A DNA stretch of 64,000 nucleotides from Ecdyonurus torrentis (GCA_949318235.1 OX439129.1:1178001-1242000), one strand, 5' to 3'; numbered from the stretch's first letter, positions 49,948 through 63,704 are shown. The notes: generated by a model from the letters alone, not told the origin. Program-made: numbers and translations.

Positions 49948-51667
49948 ATGAAACAAAGTTTCTATTTCAAGAACCAAATGTTACTGAATGATAAAAATCA
50001 TACTTTTTACACGATTAAAACTAGTTTTGATGATTTCTCAAAAACTAAGTATGCTACAGACTTTAAATTCAATTCAAAACCTAGCTTTTTTAATTCTCTA
50101 CAAAAAAGATGTCTTAAACTTTTTTGCTCCGACGCATACTTTTTAGGTTATTGACAATTATAGTTTTCACTTATCATGTAGCCAAACCAAGTCATGAAAC
50201 AAAGTTTCTATTTCAAGAACCAAATGTTATTGAATGATAAAAATCATACTTTTTACACGATTAAAACTAGTTTTGATGATTTCTCAAAAACTAAGAATAC
50301 TACTGACTTTAAATTTGACTCAAAACATAGCTTTTTCAATTCTCTACAAAAAATGTCTTAAACTTTTTTGCTCCGACGCATACTTTTTGGGTTATTGACA
50401 ATTTTAGTTTTCACTCATCATGTAGCCAAACCAAGTCATGAAACAAAGTTTCTATTTCAAGAGCCAAATGTTATTGAATGATAAAAATCATACTTTTTAC
50501 ACGATTAAAACTAGTTTTGATGATTTCTCAAAAACTAAGAATGCTACTGACTTAAAATTTAACTTATAACATAGCTTTTTTAATTCTCTACAAAAAAGAT
50601 GTATTAAACTTTTTTGCTCCGACGCATACTTTTTAGGTTATTGACAATTTTAGTTTTCACTCATCATGTAGCCAATCCAAGTCATGAAACAAAGTTTCTA
50701 TTTCAAGAACCAAATGTTATTGAATGATGAAAATCATAATTTTTACACGATTAAAAATAGTTTTGATGATTTCTCAAAAACTAAGAATGCTACAGACTTC
50801 AAATTCAGTTTTAAACATAGCTTTTTCAATTCTTTACAAAAAAGATGTTTTGAACTTTTTTGCTCCGACGCATACTTTTTGGGTTATTGACAATTTTAGT
50901 TTTCACTCATCTTGTAGCCAAACCAAGTCATGAAGCAAATTTTCTATTTCAAGAACCAAATGTTATTGAATGATAAAAATCATACTTTTTACACGATTAA
51001 AACTAGTTTTGATGAATTCTCCAAAAAAAGGAATGCTACAGACATCAAATTCAATTCAAAACATAGCTTTTTCAATTCTTTACAAAAAAGATGTGTTGAA
51101 CATTTTTGCTCCGACGCATACTTTTTGGGTTATTGACAATTTTAGTTTTCACTCATTATGTAGCCAAACCAAGTCATGAAACAAAGTTTCTATTTCAAGT
51201 ACCAAATGTTATTGAATGATAAAAATCATACTTTTTACACAATTAAAAATAGTTTTGATGATTTGTCAAAAACTAAGAATGCTACTGACATAAAATTTGA
51301 CTTAAAACATAGCTTTTTCAATTCTCTACAAAAAAGATGTTTTGAACTTTTTTGCTCCGACGCATACTTTTTGGGTTATTGACAATTTTAGTTTTCACTC
51401 ATCATGTATTCAAACCAAGTCATGAAACAAAGTTTCTATTTCAAGAACCAAATGTTATTGAATGATGAAAATCATAATTTTTACACGATTAAAAATAGTT
51501 TTGATGATTTCTCAAAAACTAAGAATGCTACAGACTTCAAATTCAGTTTTAAACATAGCTTTTTCAATTCTTTACAAAAAAGATGTTTTGAACTTTTTTG
51601 CTCCGACGCATACTTTTTGGGTTATTGACAATTTTAGTTTTCACTCATCTTGTAGCCAAACCAAGTC
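49948..51667. repeat. Second partial 1473-bp unit, then chimera H I
   Basis: F' A-short E-hybrid I repeat the preceding block at 1473 bp. The monomer at 50930 starts as J (GATGAATTC) and ends as G (GATGTGTTGAACATTTTTGC, CATTATG), followed by H and I. That chimera links a J-bearing string to a G-H-I string. Confidence 0.88.
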
Positions 51668-53877
51668 ATGAAGCAAATTTTCTATTTCAAGAACCAAATG
51701 TTATTGAATGATAAAAATCATACTTTTTACACGATTAAAACTAGTTTTGATGATTTCTCCAAAAAAAGGAATGCTACAGACATCAAATTCAATTCAAAAC
51801 ATAGCTTTTTCAATTCTTTACAAAAAAGATGTCTTGAACTTTTTTGCTCCGACGCATACTTTTTGGGTTATTGACAATTTTAGTTTTCACTCATCATGTA
51901 GCCAAACCAAGTCATGAAACAAAGTTTCTATTTCAAGAACCAAATGTTATTGAATGATAAAAATCATACTTTTTACACGATTAAAACTAGTTTTGATGAT
52001 TTCTCAAAAACTAAGAATGCTACTGACTTTAAATTTGACTCAAAACATAGCTTTTTCGATTCTCTACAAAAAAATGTCTTAAACTTTTTTGCTCCGACGC
52101 ATACTTTTTGGGTTATTGACAATTTTAGTTTTCACTCATCATGTAGCCAAACCAAGTCATGAAACAAAGTTTCTATTTCAAGAACCAAATGTTATTGAAT
52201 GATAAAAATCATACTTTTTACACGATTAAAACTAGTTTTGATGATTTCTCAAAAACTAAGTATGCTACAGACTTTAAATTCAATTCAAAACCTAGCTTTT
52301 TCAATTCTTTACAAAAAAGATGTCTTAAACTTTTTTGCTCCGACGCATACTTTTTGGGTTATTGACAATTTTAGTTTTCACTCATCATGTAGCCAAACCA
52401 AGTCATGAAACAAAGTTTCTATTTCAAGAACCAAATGTTACTGAATGATAAAAATCATACTTTTTACACGATTAAAACTAGTTTTGATGATTTCTCAAAA
52501 ACTAAGTATGCTACAGACTTTAAATTCAATTCAAAACCTAGCTTTTTTAATTCTCTACAAAAAAGATGTCTTAAACTTTTTTGCTCCGACGCATACTTTT
52601 TAGGTTATTGACAATTATAGTTTTCACTTATCATGTAGCCAAACCAAGTCATGAAACAAAGTTTCTATTTCAAGAACCAAATGTTATTGAATGATAAAAA
52701 TCATACTTTTTACACGATTAAAACTAGTTTTGATGATTTCTCAAAAACTAAGAATACTACTGACTTTAAATTTGACTCAAAACATAGCTTTTTCAATTCT
52801 CTACAAAAAATGTCTTAAACTTTTTTGCTCCGACGCATACTTTTTGGGTTATTGACAATTTTAGTTTTCACTCATCATGTAGCCAAACCAAGTCATGAAA
52901 CAAAGTTTCTATTTCAAGAGCCAAATGTTATTGAATGATAAAAATCATACTTTTTACACGATTAAAACTAGTTTTGATGATTTCTCAAAAACTAAGAATG
53001 CTACTGACTTAAAATTTAACTTATAACATAGCTTTTTTAATTCTCTACAAAAAAGATGTATTAAACTTTTTTGCTCCGACGCATACTTTTTAGGTTATTG
53101 ACAATTTTAGTTTTCACTCATCATGTAGCCAATCCAAGTCATGAAACAAAGTTTCTATTTCAAGAACCAAATGTTATTGAATGATGAAAATCATAATTTT
53201 TACACGATTAAAAATAGTTTTGATGATTTCTCAAAAACTAAGAATGCTACAGACTTCAAATTCAGTTTTAAACATAGCTTTTTCAATTCTTTACAAAAAA
53301 GATGTTTTGAACTTTTTTGCTCCGACGCATACTTTTTGGGTTATTGACAATTTTAGTTTTCACTCATCTTGTAGCCAAACCAAGTCATGAAGCAAATTTT
53401 CTATTTCAAGAACCAAATGTTATTGAATGATAAAAATCATACTTTTTACACGATTAAAACTAGTTTTGATGAATTCTCCAAAAAAAGGAATGCTACAGAC
53501 ATCAAATTCAATTCAAAACATAGCTTTTTCAATTCTTTACAAAAAAGATGTCTTGAACTTTTTTGCTCCGACGCATACTTTTTGGGTTATTGACAATTTT
53601 AGTTTTCACTCATCATGTAGCCAAACCAAGTCATGAAACAAAGTTTCTATTTCAAGAACCAAATGTTATTGAATGATAAAAATCATACTTTTTACACGAT
53701 TAAAACTAGTTTTGATGATTTCTCAAAAACTAAGAATGCTACTGACTTTAAATTTGACTCAAAACATAGCTTTTTCAATTCTCTACAAAAAAATGTCTTA
53801 AACTTTTTTGCTCCGACGCATACTTTTTGGGTTATTGACAATTTTAGTTTTCACTCATCATGTAGCCAAACCAAGTC
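51668..53877. repeat. J A' F, then F' A-short E-hybrid I J A
   Basis: Nine monomers that repeat 47738-49947 in order at an offset of 3930 bp (16 monomers), with the same short A, hybrid E and TTACTGAATG F'. This is the start of the second copy of the 16-monomer duplication. Confidence 0.89.
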
Positions 53878-55596
53878 ATGAAACAAAGTTTCTATTTCAA
53901 GAACCAAATGTTACTGAATGATAAAAATCATACTTTTTACACGATTAAAACTAGTTTTGATGATTTCTCAAAAACTAAGTATGCTACAGACTTTAAATTC
54001 AATTCAAAACCTAGCTTTTTTAATTCTCTACAAAAAAGATGTCTTAAACTTTTTTGCTCCGACGCATACTTTTTAGGTTATTGACAATTATAGTTTTCAC
54101 TTATCATGTAGCCAAACCAAGTCATGAAACAAAGTTTCTATTTCAAGAACCAAATGTTATTGAATGATAAAAATCATACTTTTTACACGATTAAAACTAG
54201 TTTTGATGATTTCTCAAAAACTAAGAATACTACTGACTTTAAATTTGACTCAAAACATAGCTTTTTCAATTCTCTACAAAAAATGTCTTAAACTTTTTTG
54301 CTCCGACGCATACTTTTTGGGTTATTGACAATTTTAGTTTTCACTCATCATGTAGCCAAACCAAGTCATGAAACAAAGTTTCTATTTCAAGAGCCAAATG
54401 TTATTGAATGATAAAAATCATACTTTTTACACGATTAAAACTAGTTTTGATGATTTCTCAAAAACTAAGAATGCTACTGACTTAAAATTTAACTTATAAC
54501 ATAGCTTTTTTAATTCTCTACAAAAAAGATGTATTAAACTTTTTTGCTCCGACGCATACTTTTTAGGTTATTGACAATTTTAGTTTTCACTCATCATGTA
54601 GCCAATCCAAGTCATGAAACAAAGTTTCTATTTCAAGAACCAAATGTTATTGAATGATGAAAATCATAATTTTTACACGATTAAAAATAGTTTTGATGAT
54701 TTCTCAAAAACTAAGAATGCTACAGACTTCAAATTCAGTTTTAAACATAGCTTTTTCAATTCTTTACAAAAAAGATGTTTTGAACTTTTTTGCTCCGACG
54801 CATACTTTTTGGGTTATTGACAATTTTAGTTTTCACTCATCTTGTAGCCAAACCAAGTCATGAAGCAAATTTTCTATTTCAAGAACCAAATGTTATTGAA
54901 TGATAAAAATCATACTTTTTACACGATTAAAACTAGTTTTGATGAATTCTCCAAAAAAAGGAATGCTACAGACATCAAATTCAATTCAAAACATAGCTTT
55001 TTCAATTCTTTACAAAAAAGATGTCTTGAACTTTTTTGCTCCGACGCATACTTTTTGGGTTATTGACAATTTTAGTTTTCACTCATCATGTAGCCAAACC
55101 AAGTCATGAAACAAAGTTTCTATTTCAAGAACCAAATGTTATTGAATGATAAAAATCATACTTTTTACACGATTAAAACTAGTTTTGATGATTTCTCAAA
55201 AACTAAGAATGCTACTGACTTTAAATTTGACTCAAAACATAGCTTTTTCAATTCTCTACAAAAAAATGTCTTAAACTTTTTTGCTCCGACGCATACTTTT
55301 TGGGTTATTGACAATTTTAGTTTTTACTCATCATGTAGCCAAACCAAGTCATGAAACAAAGTTTCTATTTCAAGAGCTAAATGTTATTGAATGATAAAAA
55401 TCATACTTTTTACACGATTAAAACTAGTTTTGATGATTTCTCAAAAACTAAGTATGCTACAGACTTCAAATTCAATTCAAAACCTAGCTTTTTCAATTCT
55501 CTACAAAAAAGATGTGTTGAACATTTTTGCTCCGACGCATACTTTTTGGGTTATTGACAATTTTAGTTTTCACTCATTATGTAGCCAAACCAAGTC
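53878..55596. repeat. F' A-short E-hybrid I J A G
   Basis: The first four continue the 3930-bp duplication (matching 49948 on). At J (54860) the two copies part: here J is intact and runs into A with AGTTTTTACTC and G with CAAGAGCTAAATG and GATGTGTTGAAC. Confidence 0.88.
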
Positions 55597-57560
55597 ATGA
55601 AACAAAGTTTCTATTTCAAGTACCAAATGTTATTGAATGATAAAAATCATACTTTTTACACGATTAAAACTAGTTTTGATGATTTCTCAAAAACTAAGAA
55701 TGCTACTGACTTTAAATTTGACTCAAAACATAGCTTTTTCAATTCTCTACAAAAAAATGTCTTAAACTTTTTTGCTCCGACGCATACTTTTTGGGTTATT
55801 GACAATTTTAGTTTTCACTCATCATGTAGCCAAACCAAGTCATGAAACAAAGTTTCTATTTCAAGAACCAAATGTTACTGAATGATAAAAATCATACTTT
55901 TTACACGATTAAAACTAGTTTTGATGATTTCTCAAAAACTAAGTATGCTACAGACTTTAAATTCAATTCAAAACCTAGCTTTTTTAATTCTCTACAAAAA
56001 AGATGTCTTAAACTTTTTTGCTCCGACGCATACTTTTTAGGTTATTGACAATTATAGTTTTCACTTATCATGTAGCCAAACCAAGTCATGAAACAAAGTT
56101 TCTATTTCAAGAACCAAATGTTATTGAATGATAAAAATCATACTTTTTACACGATTAAAACTAGTTTTGATGATTTCTCAAAAACTAAGAATACTACTGA
56201 CTTTAAATTTGACTCAAAACATAGCTTTTTCAATTCTCTACAAAAAATGTCTTAAACTTTTTTGCTCCGACGCATACTTTTTGGGTTATTGACAATTTTA
56301 GTTTTCACTCATCATGTAGCCAAACCAAGTCATGAAACAAAGTTTCTATTTCAAGAGCCAAATGTTATTGAATGATAAAAATCATACTTTTTACACGATT
56401 AAAACTAGTTTTGATGATTTCTCAAAAACTAAGAATGCTACTGACTTAAAATTTAACTTATAACATAGCTTTTTTAATTCTCTACAAAAAAGATGTATTA
56501 AACTTTTTTGCTCCGACGCATACTTTTTAGGTTATTGACAATTTTAGTTTTCACTCATCATGTAGCCAATCCAAGTCATGAAACAAAGTTTCTATTTCAA
56601 GAACCAAATGTTATTGAATGATGAAAATCATAATTTTTACACGATTAAAAATAGTTTTGATGATTTCTCAAAAACTAAGAATGCTACAGACTTCAAATTC
56701 AGTTTTAAACATAGCTTTTTCAATTCTTTACAAAAAAGATGTTTTGAACTTTTTTGCTCCGACGCATACTTTTTGGGTTATTGACAATTTTAGTTTTCAC
56801 TCATCTTGTAGCCAAACCAAGTCATGAAGCAAATTTTCTATTTCAAGAACCAAATGTTATTGAATGATAAAAATCATACTTTTTACACGATTAAAACTAG
56901 TTTTGATGAATTCTCCAAAAAAAGGAATGCTACAGACATCAAATTCAATTCAAAACATAGCTTTTTCAATTCTTTACAAAAAAGATGTCTTGAACTTTTT
57001 TGCTCCGACGCATACTTTTTGGGTTATTGACAATTTTAGTTTTCACTCATCATGTAGCCAAACCAAGTCATGAAACAAAGTTTCTATTTCAAGAACCAAA
57101 TGTTATTGAATGATAAAAATCATACTTTTTACACGATTAAAACTAGTTTTGATGATTTCTCAAAAACTAAGAATGCTACTGACTTTAAATTTGACTCAAA
57201 ACATAGCTTTTTCAATTCTCTACAAAAAAATGTCTTAAACTTTTTTGCTCCGACGCATACTTTTTGGGTTATTGACAATTTTAGTTTTTACTCATCATGT
57301 AGCCAAACCAAGTCATGAAACAAAGTTTCTATTTCAAGAGCTAAATGTTATTGAATGATAAAAATCATACTTTTTACACGATTAAAACTAGTTTTGATGA
57401 TTTCTCAAAAACTAAGTATGCTACAGACTTCAAATTCAATTCAAAACCTAGCTTTTTCAATTCTCTACAAAAAAGATGTGTTGAACATTTTTGCTCCGAC
57501 GCATACTTTTTGGGTTATTGACAATTTTAGTTTTCACTCATTATGTAGCCAAACCAAGTC
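55597..57560. repeat. Chimeric A, then F' A-short E-hybrid I J A G
   Basis: The first monomer has an H left end (CAAGTACC) and switches to type A at ACACGATT. The I J A G string at 56578 repeats that at 54614 with a 1964-bp (8-monomer) period, including both G markers, so a further tandem duplication is nested here. Confidence 0.88.
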
Positions 57561-60511
57561 ATGAAACAAAGTTTCTATTTCAAGTACCAAATGTTATTGA
57601 ATGATAAAAATCATACTTTTTACACAATTAAAAATAGTTTTGATGATTTGTCAAAAACTAAGAATGCTACTGACATAAAATTTGACTTAAAACATAGCTT
57701 TTTCAATTCTCTACAAAAAAGATGTTTTGAACTTTTTTGCTCCGACGCATACTTTTTGGGTTATTGACAATTTTAGTTTTCACTCATCATGTATTCAAAC
57801 CAAGTCATGAAACAAAGTTTCTATTTCAAGAACCAAATGTTATTGAATGATGAAAATCATAATTTTTACACGATTAAAAATAGTTTTGATGATTTCTCAA
57901 AAACTAAGAATGCTACAGACTTCAAATTCAGTTTTAAACATAGCTTTTTCAATTCTTTACAAAAAAGATGTTTTGAACTTTTTTGCTCCGACGCATACTT
58001 TTTGGGTTATTGACAATTTTAGTTTTCACTCATCTTGTAGCCAAACCAAGTCATGAAGCAAATTTTCTATTTCAAGAACCAAATGTTATTGAATGATAAA
58101 AATCATACTTTTTACACGATTAAAACTAGTTTTGATGATTTCTCCAAAAAAAGGAATGCTACAGACATCAAATTCAATTCAAAACATAGCTTTTTCAATT
58201 CTTTACAAAAAAGATGTCTTGAACTTTTTTGCTCCGACGCATACTTTTTGGGTTATTGACAATTTTAGTTTTCACTCATCATGTAGCCAAACCAAGTCAT
58301 GAAACAAAGTTTCTATTTCAAGAACCAAATGTTATTGAATGATAAAAATCATACTTTTTACACGATTAAAACTAGTTTTGATGATTTCTCAAAAACTAAG
58401 TATGCTACAGACTTTAAATTCAATTCAAAACCTAGCTTTTTCAATTCTTTACAAAAAAGATGTCTTAAACTTTTTTGCTCCGACGCATACTTTTTGGGTT
58501 ATTGACAATTTTAGTTTTCACTCATCATGTAGCCAAACCAAGTCATGAAACAAAGTTTCTATTTCAAGAACCAAATGTTACTGAATGATAAAAATCATAC
58601 TTTTTACACGATTAAAACTAGTTTTGATGATTTCTCAAAAACTAAGTATGCTACAGACTTTAAATTCAATTCAAAACCTAGCTTTTTTAATTCTCTACAA
58701 AAAAGATGTCTTAAACTTTTTTGCTCCGACGCATACTTTTTAGGTTATTGACAATTATAGTTTTCACTTATCATGTAGCCAAACCAAGTCATGAAACAAA
58801 GTTTCTATTTCAAGAACCAAATGTTATTGAATGATAAAAATCATACTTTTTACACGATTAAAACTAGTTTTGATGATTTCTCAAAAACTAAGAATACTAC
58901 TGACTTTAAATTTGACTCAAAACATAGCTTTTTCAATTCTCTACAAAAAATGTCTTAAACTTTTTTGCTCCGACGCATACTTTTTGGGTTATTGACAATT
59001 TTAGTTTTCACTCATCATGTAGCCAAACCAAGTCATGAAACAAAGTTTCTATTTCAAGAGCCAAATGTTATTGAATGATAAAAATCATACTTTTTACACG
59101 ATTAAAACTAGTTTTGATGATTTCTCAAAAACTAAGTATGCTACAGACTTCAAATTCAATTCAAAACCTAGCTTTTTCAATTCTCTACAAAAAAGATGTC
59201 TTGAACATTTTTGCTCCGACGCATACTTTTTGGGTTATTGACAATTTTAGTTTTCACTCATTATGTAGCCAAACCAAGTCATGAAACAAAGTTTCTATTT
59301 CAAGTACCAAATGTTATTGAATGATAAAAATCATACTTTTTACACAATTAAAAATAGTTTTGATGATTTGTCAAAAACTAAGAATGCTACTGACATAAAA
59401 TTTGACTTAAAACATAGCTTTTTCAATTCTCTACAAAAAAGATGTTTTGAACTTTTTTGCTCCGACGCATACTTTTTGGGTTATTGACAATTTTAGTTTT
59501 CACTCATCATGTATTCAAACCAAGTCATGAAACAAAGTTTCTATTTCAAGAACCAAATGTTATTGAATGATGAAAATCATAATTTTTACACGATTAAAAA
59601 TAGTTTTGATGATTTCTCAAAAACTAAGAATGCTACAGACTTCAAATTCAGTTTTAAACATAGCTTTTTCAATTCTTTACAAAAAAGATGTTTTGAACTT
59701 TTTTGCTCCGACGCATACTTTTTGGGTTATTGACAATTTTAGTTTTCACTCATCATGTAGCCAATCCAAGTCATGAAACAAAGTTTCTATTTCAAGAACC
59801 AAATGTTATTGAATGATAAAAATCATACTTTTTACACGATTAAAACTAGTTTTGATGATTTCTCAAAAACTAAGAATGCTACTGACTTTAAATTTGACTC
59901 AAAACCTAGCTTTTTCAATTCTCTACAAAAAAGATGTCTTGAACATTTTTGCTCCGACGCATACTTTTTGGGTTATTGACAATTTTAGTTTTCACTCATT
60001 ATGTAGCCAAACCAAGTCATGAAACAAAGTTTCTATTTCAAGTACCAAATGTTATTGAATGATAAAAATCATACTTTTTACACAATTAAAAATAGTTTTG
60101 ATGATTTCTCCAAAAATAAGAATGCTACAGACATCAAATTCAATTCAAAACATAGCTTTTTCAATTCTTTACAAAAAAGATGTCTTGAACCTTTTTTGCT
60201 CCGACGCATACTTTTTGGGTTATTGACAATTTTAGTTTTCACTCATCATGTAGCCAAACCAAGTCATGAAACAAAGTTTCTATTTCAAGAACCAAATGTT
60301 ATTGAATGATAAAAATCATACTTTTTACACGATTAAAACTAGTTTTGATGATTTCTCAAAAACTAAGAATGCTACTGACTTAAAATTTAACTTATAACAT
60401 AGCTTTTTTAATTCTCTACAAAAAAGATGTATTAAACTTTTTTGCTCCGACGCATACTTTTTAGGTTATTGACAATTATAGTTTTCACTTATCATGTAGC
60501 CATACCAAGTC
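57561..60511. repeat. Mixed run: H I J F F' A-short G H I M D E
   Basis: Twelve monomers. The short A at 58791 is the last one and is followed by an ordinary G, unlike the hybrid E that follows the other five short copies. M at 59773 repeats the A/G chimera of 41100 and is followed by D and then E, closing the region of 41-60 kb private markers. Confidence 0.87.
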
Positions 60512-61985
60512 ATGAAACAAAGTTTCTATTTCAAGAACCAAATGTTATTGAATGATAAAAATCATACTTTTTACACGATTAAAACTAGTTTTGATGATTT
60601 CTCAAAAACTAAGAATGCTACTGACTTTAAATTTGACTCAAAACATAGCTTTTTCAATTCTCTACAAAAAAATGTCTTAAACTTTTTTGCTCCGACGCAT
60701 ACTTTTTGGGTTATTGACAATTTTAGTTTTCACTCATCATGTAGCCAAACCAAGTCATGAAACAAAGTATCTATTTCAAGAACCAAATGTTATTGAATGA
60801 TAAAAATCATACTTTTTACACGATTAAAACTAGTTTTGATGATTTCTCCAAAAATAAGAATGCTACAGACATCAAATTCAATTCAGAACATAGCTTTTTC
60901 AATTCTTTACAAAAAAGATGTCTTGAACTTTTTTGCTCCGACGCATACTTTTTGGGTTATTGACAATTTTAGTTTTCACTCATCATGTAGCCAAACCAAG
61001 TCATGAAACAAAGTTTCTATTTCAAGAACCAAATGTTATTGAATGATAAAAATCATACTTTTTACACGATTAAAACTAGTTTTGATGATTTCTCAAAAAC
61101 TAAGAATGCTACTGACTTAAAATTTAACTTATAACATAGCTTTTTTAATTCTCTACAAAAAAGATGTATTAAACTTTTTTGCTCCGACGCATACTTTTTA
61201 GGTTATTGACAATTATAGTTTTCACTTATCATGTAGCCAAACCAAGTCATGAAACAAAGTTTCTATTTCAAGAACCAAATGTTATTGAATGATAAAAATC
61301 ATACTTTTTACACGATTAAAACTAGTTTTGATGATTTCTCAAAAACTAAGAATGCTACTGACTTTAAATTTGACTCAAAACATAGCTTTTTCAATTCTCT
61401 ACAAAAAAATGTCTTAAACTTTTTTGCTCCGACGCATACTTTTTGGGTTATTGACAATTTTAGTTTTCACTCATCATGTAGCCAAACCAAGTCATGAAAC
61501 AAAGTATCTATTTCAAGAACCAAATGTTATTGAATGATAAAAATCATACTTTTTACACGATTAAAACTAGTTTTGATGATTTCTCCAAAAATAAGAATGC
61601 TACAGACATCAAATTCAATTCAGAACATAGCTTTTTCAATTCTTTACAAAAAAGATGTCTTGAACTTTTTTGCTCCGACGCATACTTTTTGGGTTATTGA
61701 CAATTTTAGTTTTCACTCATCATGTAGCCAAACCAAGTCATGAAACAAAGTTTCTATTTCAAGAACCAAATGTTATTGAATGATAAAAATCATACTTTTT
61801 ACACGATTAAAACTAGTTTTGATGATTTCTCAAAAACTAAGAATGCTACTGACTTAAAATTTAACTTATAACATAGCTTTTTTAATTCTCTACAAAAAAG
61901 ATGTATTAAACTTTTTTGCTCCGACGCATACTTTTTAGGTTATTGACAATTATAGTTTTCACTTATCATGTAGCCAAACCAAGTC
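60512..61985. repeat. 737-bp trimer A B E, two tandem copies
   Basis: A B E at 60512 and 61249 with exact 737-bp spacing. Both B monomers carry CAGAACATAGC, seen nowhere else, which dates that change before the duplication. The E before the first copy ends GCCATACC and the others end GCCAAACC. Confidence 0.91.
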
Positions 61986-62721
61986 ATGAAACAAAGTTTC
62001 TATTTCAAGAACCAAATGTTATTGAATGATAAAAATCATACTTTTTACACGATTAAAACTAGTTTTGATGATTTCTCAAAAACTAAGAATGCTACTGACT
62101 TTAAATTTGACTCAAAACATAGCTTTTTCAATTCTCTACAAAAAAATGTCTTAAACTTTTTTGCTCCGACGCATACTTTTTGGGTTATTGACAATTTTAG
62201 TTTTCACTCATCATGTAGCCAAACCAAGTCATGAAACAAAGTTTCTATTTCAAGAACCAAATGTTATTGAATGATAAAAATCATACTTTTTACACGATTA
62301 AAACTAGTTTTGATGATTTCTCAAAAACTAAGAATGCTACTGACTTAAAATTTAACTTATAACATAGCTTTTTTAATTCTCTACAAAAAAGATGTATTAA
62401 ACTTTTTTGCTCCGACGCATACTTTTTAGGTTATTGACAATTATAGTTTTCACTTATCATGTAGCCAAACCAAGTCATGAAACAAAGTTTCTATTTCAAG
62501 AACCAAATGTTATTGAATGATAAAAATCATACTTTTTACACGATTAAAACTAGTTTTGATGATTTCTCAAAAACTAAGAATGCTACTGACTTTAAATTTG
62601 ACTCAAAACATAGCTTTTTCAATTCTCTACAAAAAAATGTCTTAAACTTTTTTGCTCCGACGCATACTTTTTGGGTTATTGACAATTTTAGTTTTCACTC
62701 ATCATGTAGCCAAACCAAGTC
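61986..62721. repeat. Mixed run: A E A
   Basis: Three monomers. With the preceding E (61740) they give two successive E-A pairs, similar to 9403-10138, before the last K-L-C-D cassette. Confidence 0.88.
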
Positions 62722-63704
62722 ATGAAACAAAGTTTCTATTTCAAGAACCAAATGTTATTGAATGATAAAAATCATACTTTTTACACGATTAAAACTAGTT
62801 TTGATGATTTCTCAAAAACTAAGTATGCTACAGACTTCAAATTCAATTCAAAACCTAGCTTTTTCAATGCTTTACAAAAAAGATGTCTTGAACTTTTTTG
62901 CTCCGACGCATACTTTTTGGGTTATTGACAATTTTAGTTTTCACTCATCATGTAACCAAACCAAGTCATGAAACAAAGTTTCTATTTCAAGAACCAAATG
63001 TTATTGAATGATGAAAATCATACTTTTTACACGATTAAAACTAGTTTTGATGATTTCTCAAAAACTAAGAATGCTACTGACTTTAAATTTGACTCAAAAC
63101 ATAGCTTTTTCAATTTCTACAAAAAAATGTCTTAAACTTTTTTGCTCCGACGCATACTTTTTGGGTTATTGACAATTTTAGTTTTCACTCATCATGTAGC
63201 CAAACCAAGTCATGAAACAAAGTTTCTATTTCAAGAACCAAATGTTATTGAATGATAAAAATCATACTTTTTACACGATTAAAACTAGTTTTGATGATTT
63301 CTCAAAAACTAAGTATGCTACAGACTTCAAATTCAATTTAAAAGCTAGCTTTTTCAATTCTCTACAAAAAAGATGTCTTGAACATTTTTGCTCCGACGCA
63401 TACTTTTTGGGTTATTGACAATTTTAGTTTTCACTCATTATGTAGCCAAACCAAGTCATGAAACAAAGTTTCTATTTCAAGTACCAAATGTTATTGAATG
63501 ATAAAAATCATACTTTTTACACAATTAAAAATAGTTTTGATGATTTCTCCAAAAATAAGAATGCTACAGACATCAAATTCAATTCAAAACATAGCTTTTT
63601 CAATTCTTTACAAAAAAGATGTCTTGAACCTTTTTTGCTCCGACGCATACTTTTTGGGTTATTGACAATTTTAGTTTTCACTCATCATGTAGCCAATCCA
63701 AGTC
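62722..63704. repeat. K-L-C-D cassette 6 (983 bp)
   Basis: Same order and length as the other five. K ends with CATGTAACCAAACC for CATGTAGCCAAACC. L has GATGAAAATCATAC, a type I base in an L body. The third monomer carries the AAAAGCTAGCTTTT palindrome. Confidence 0.92.
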
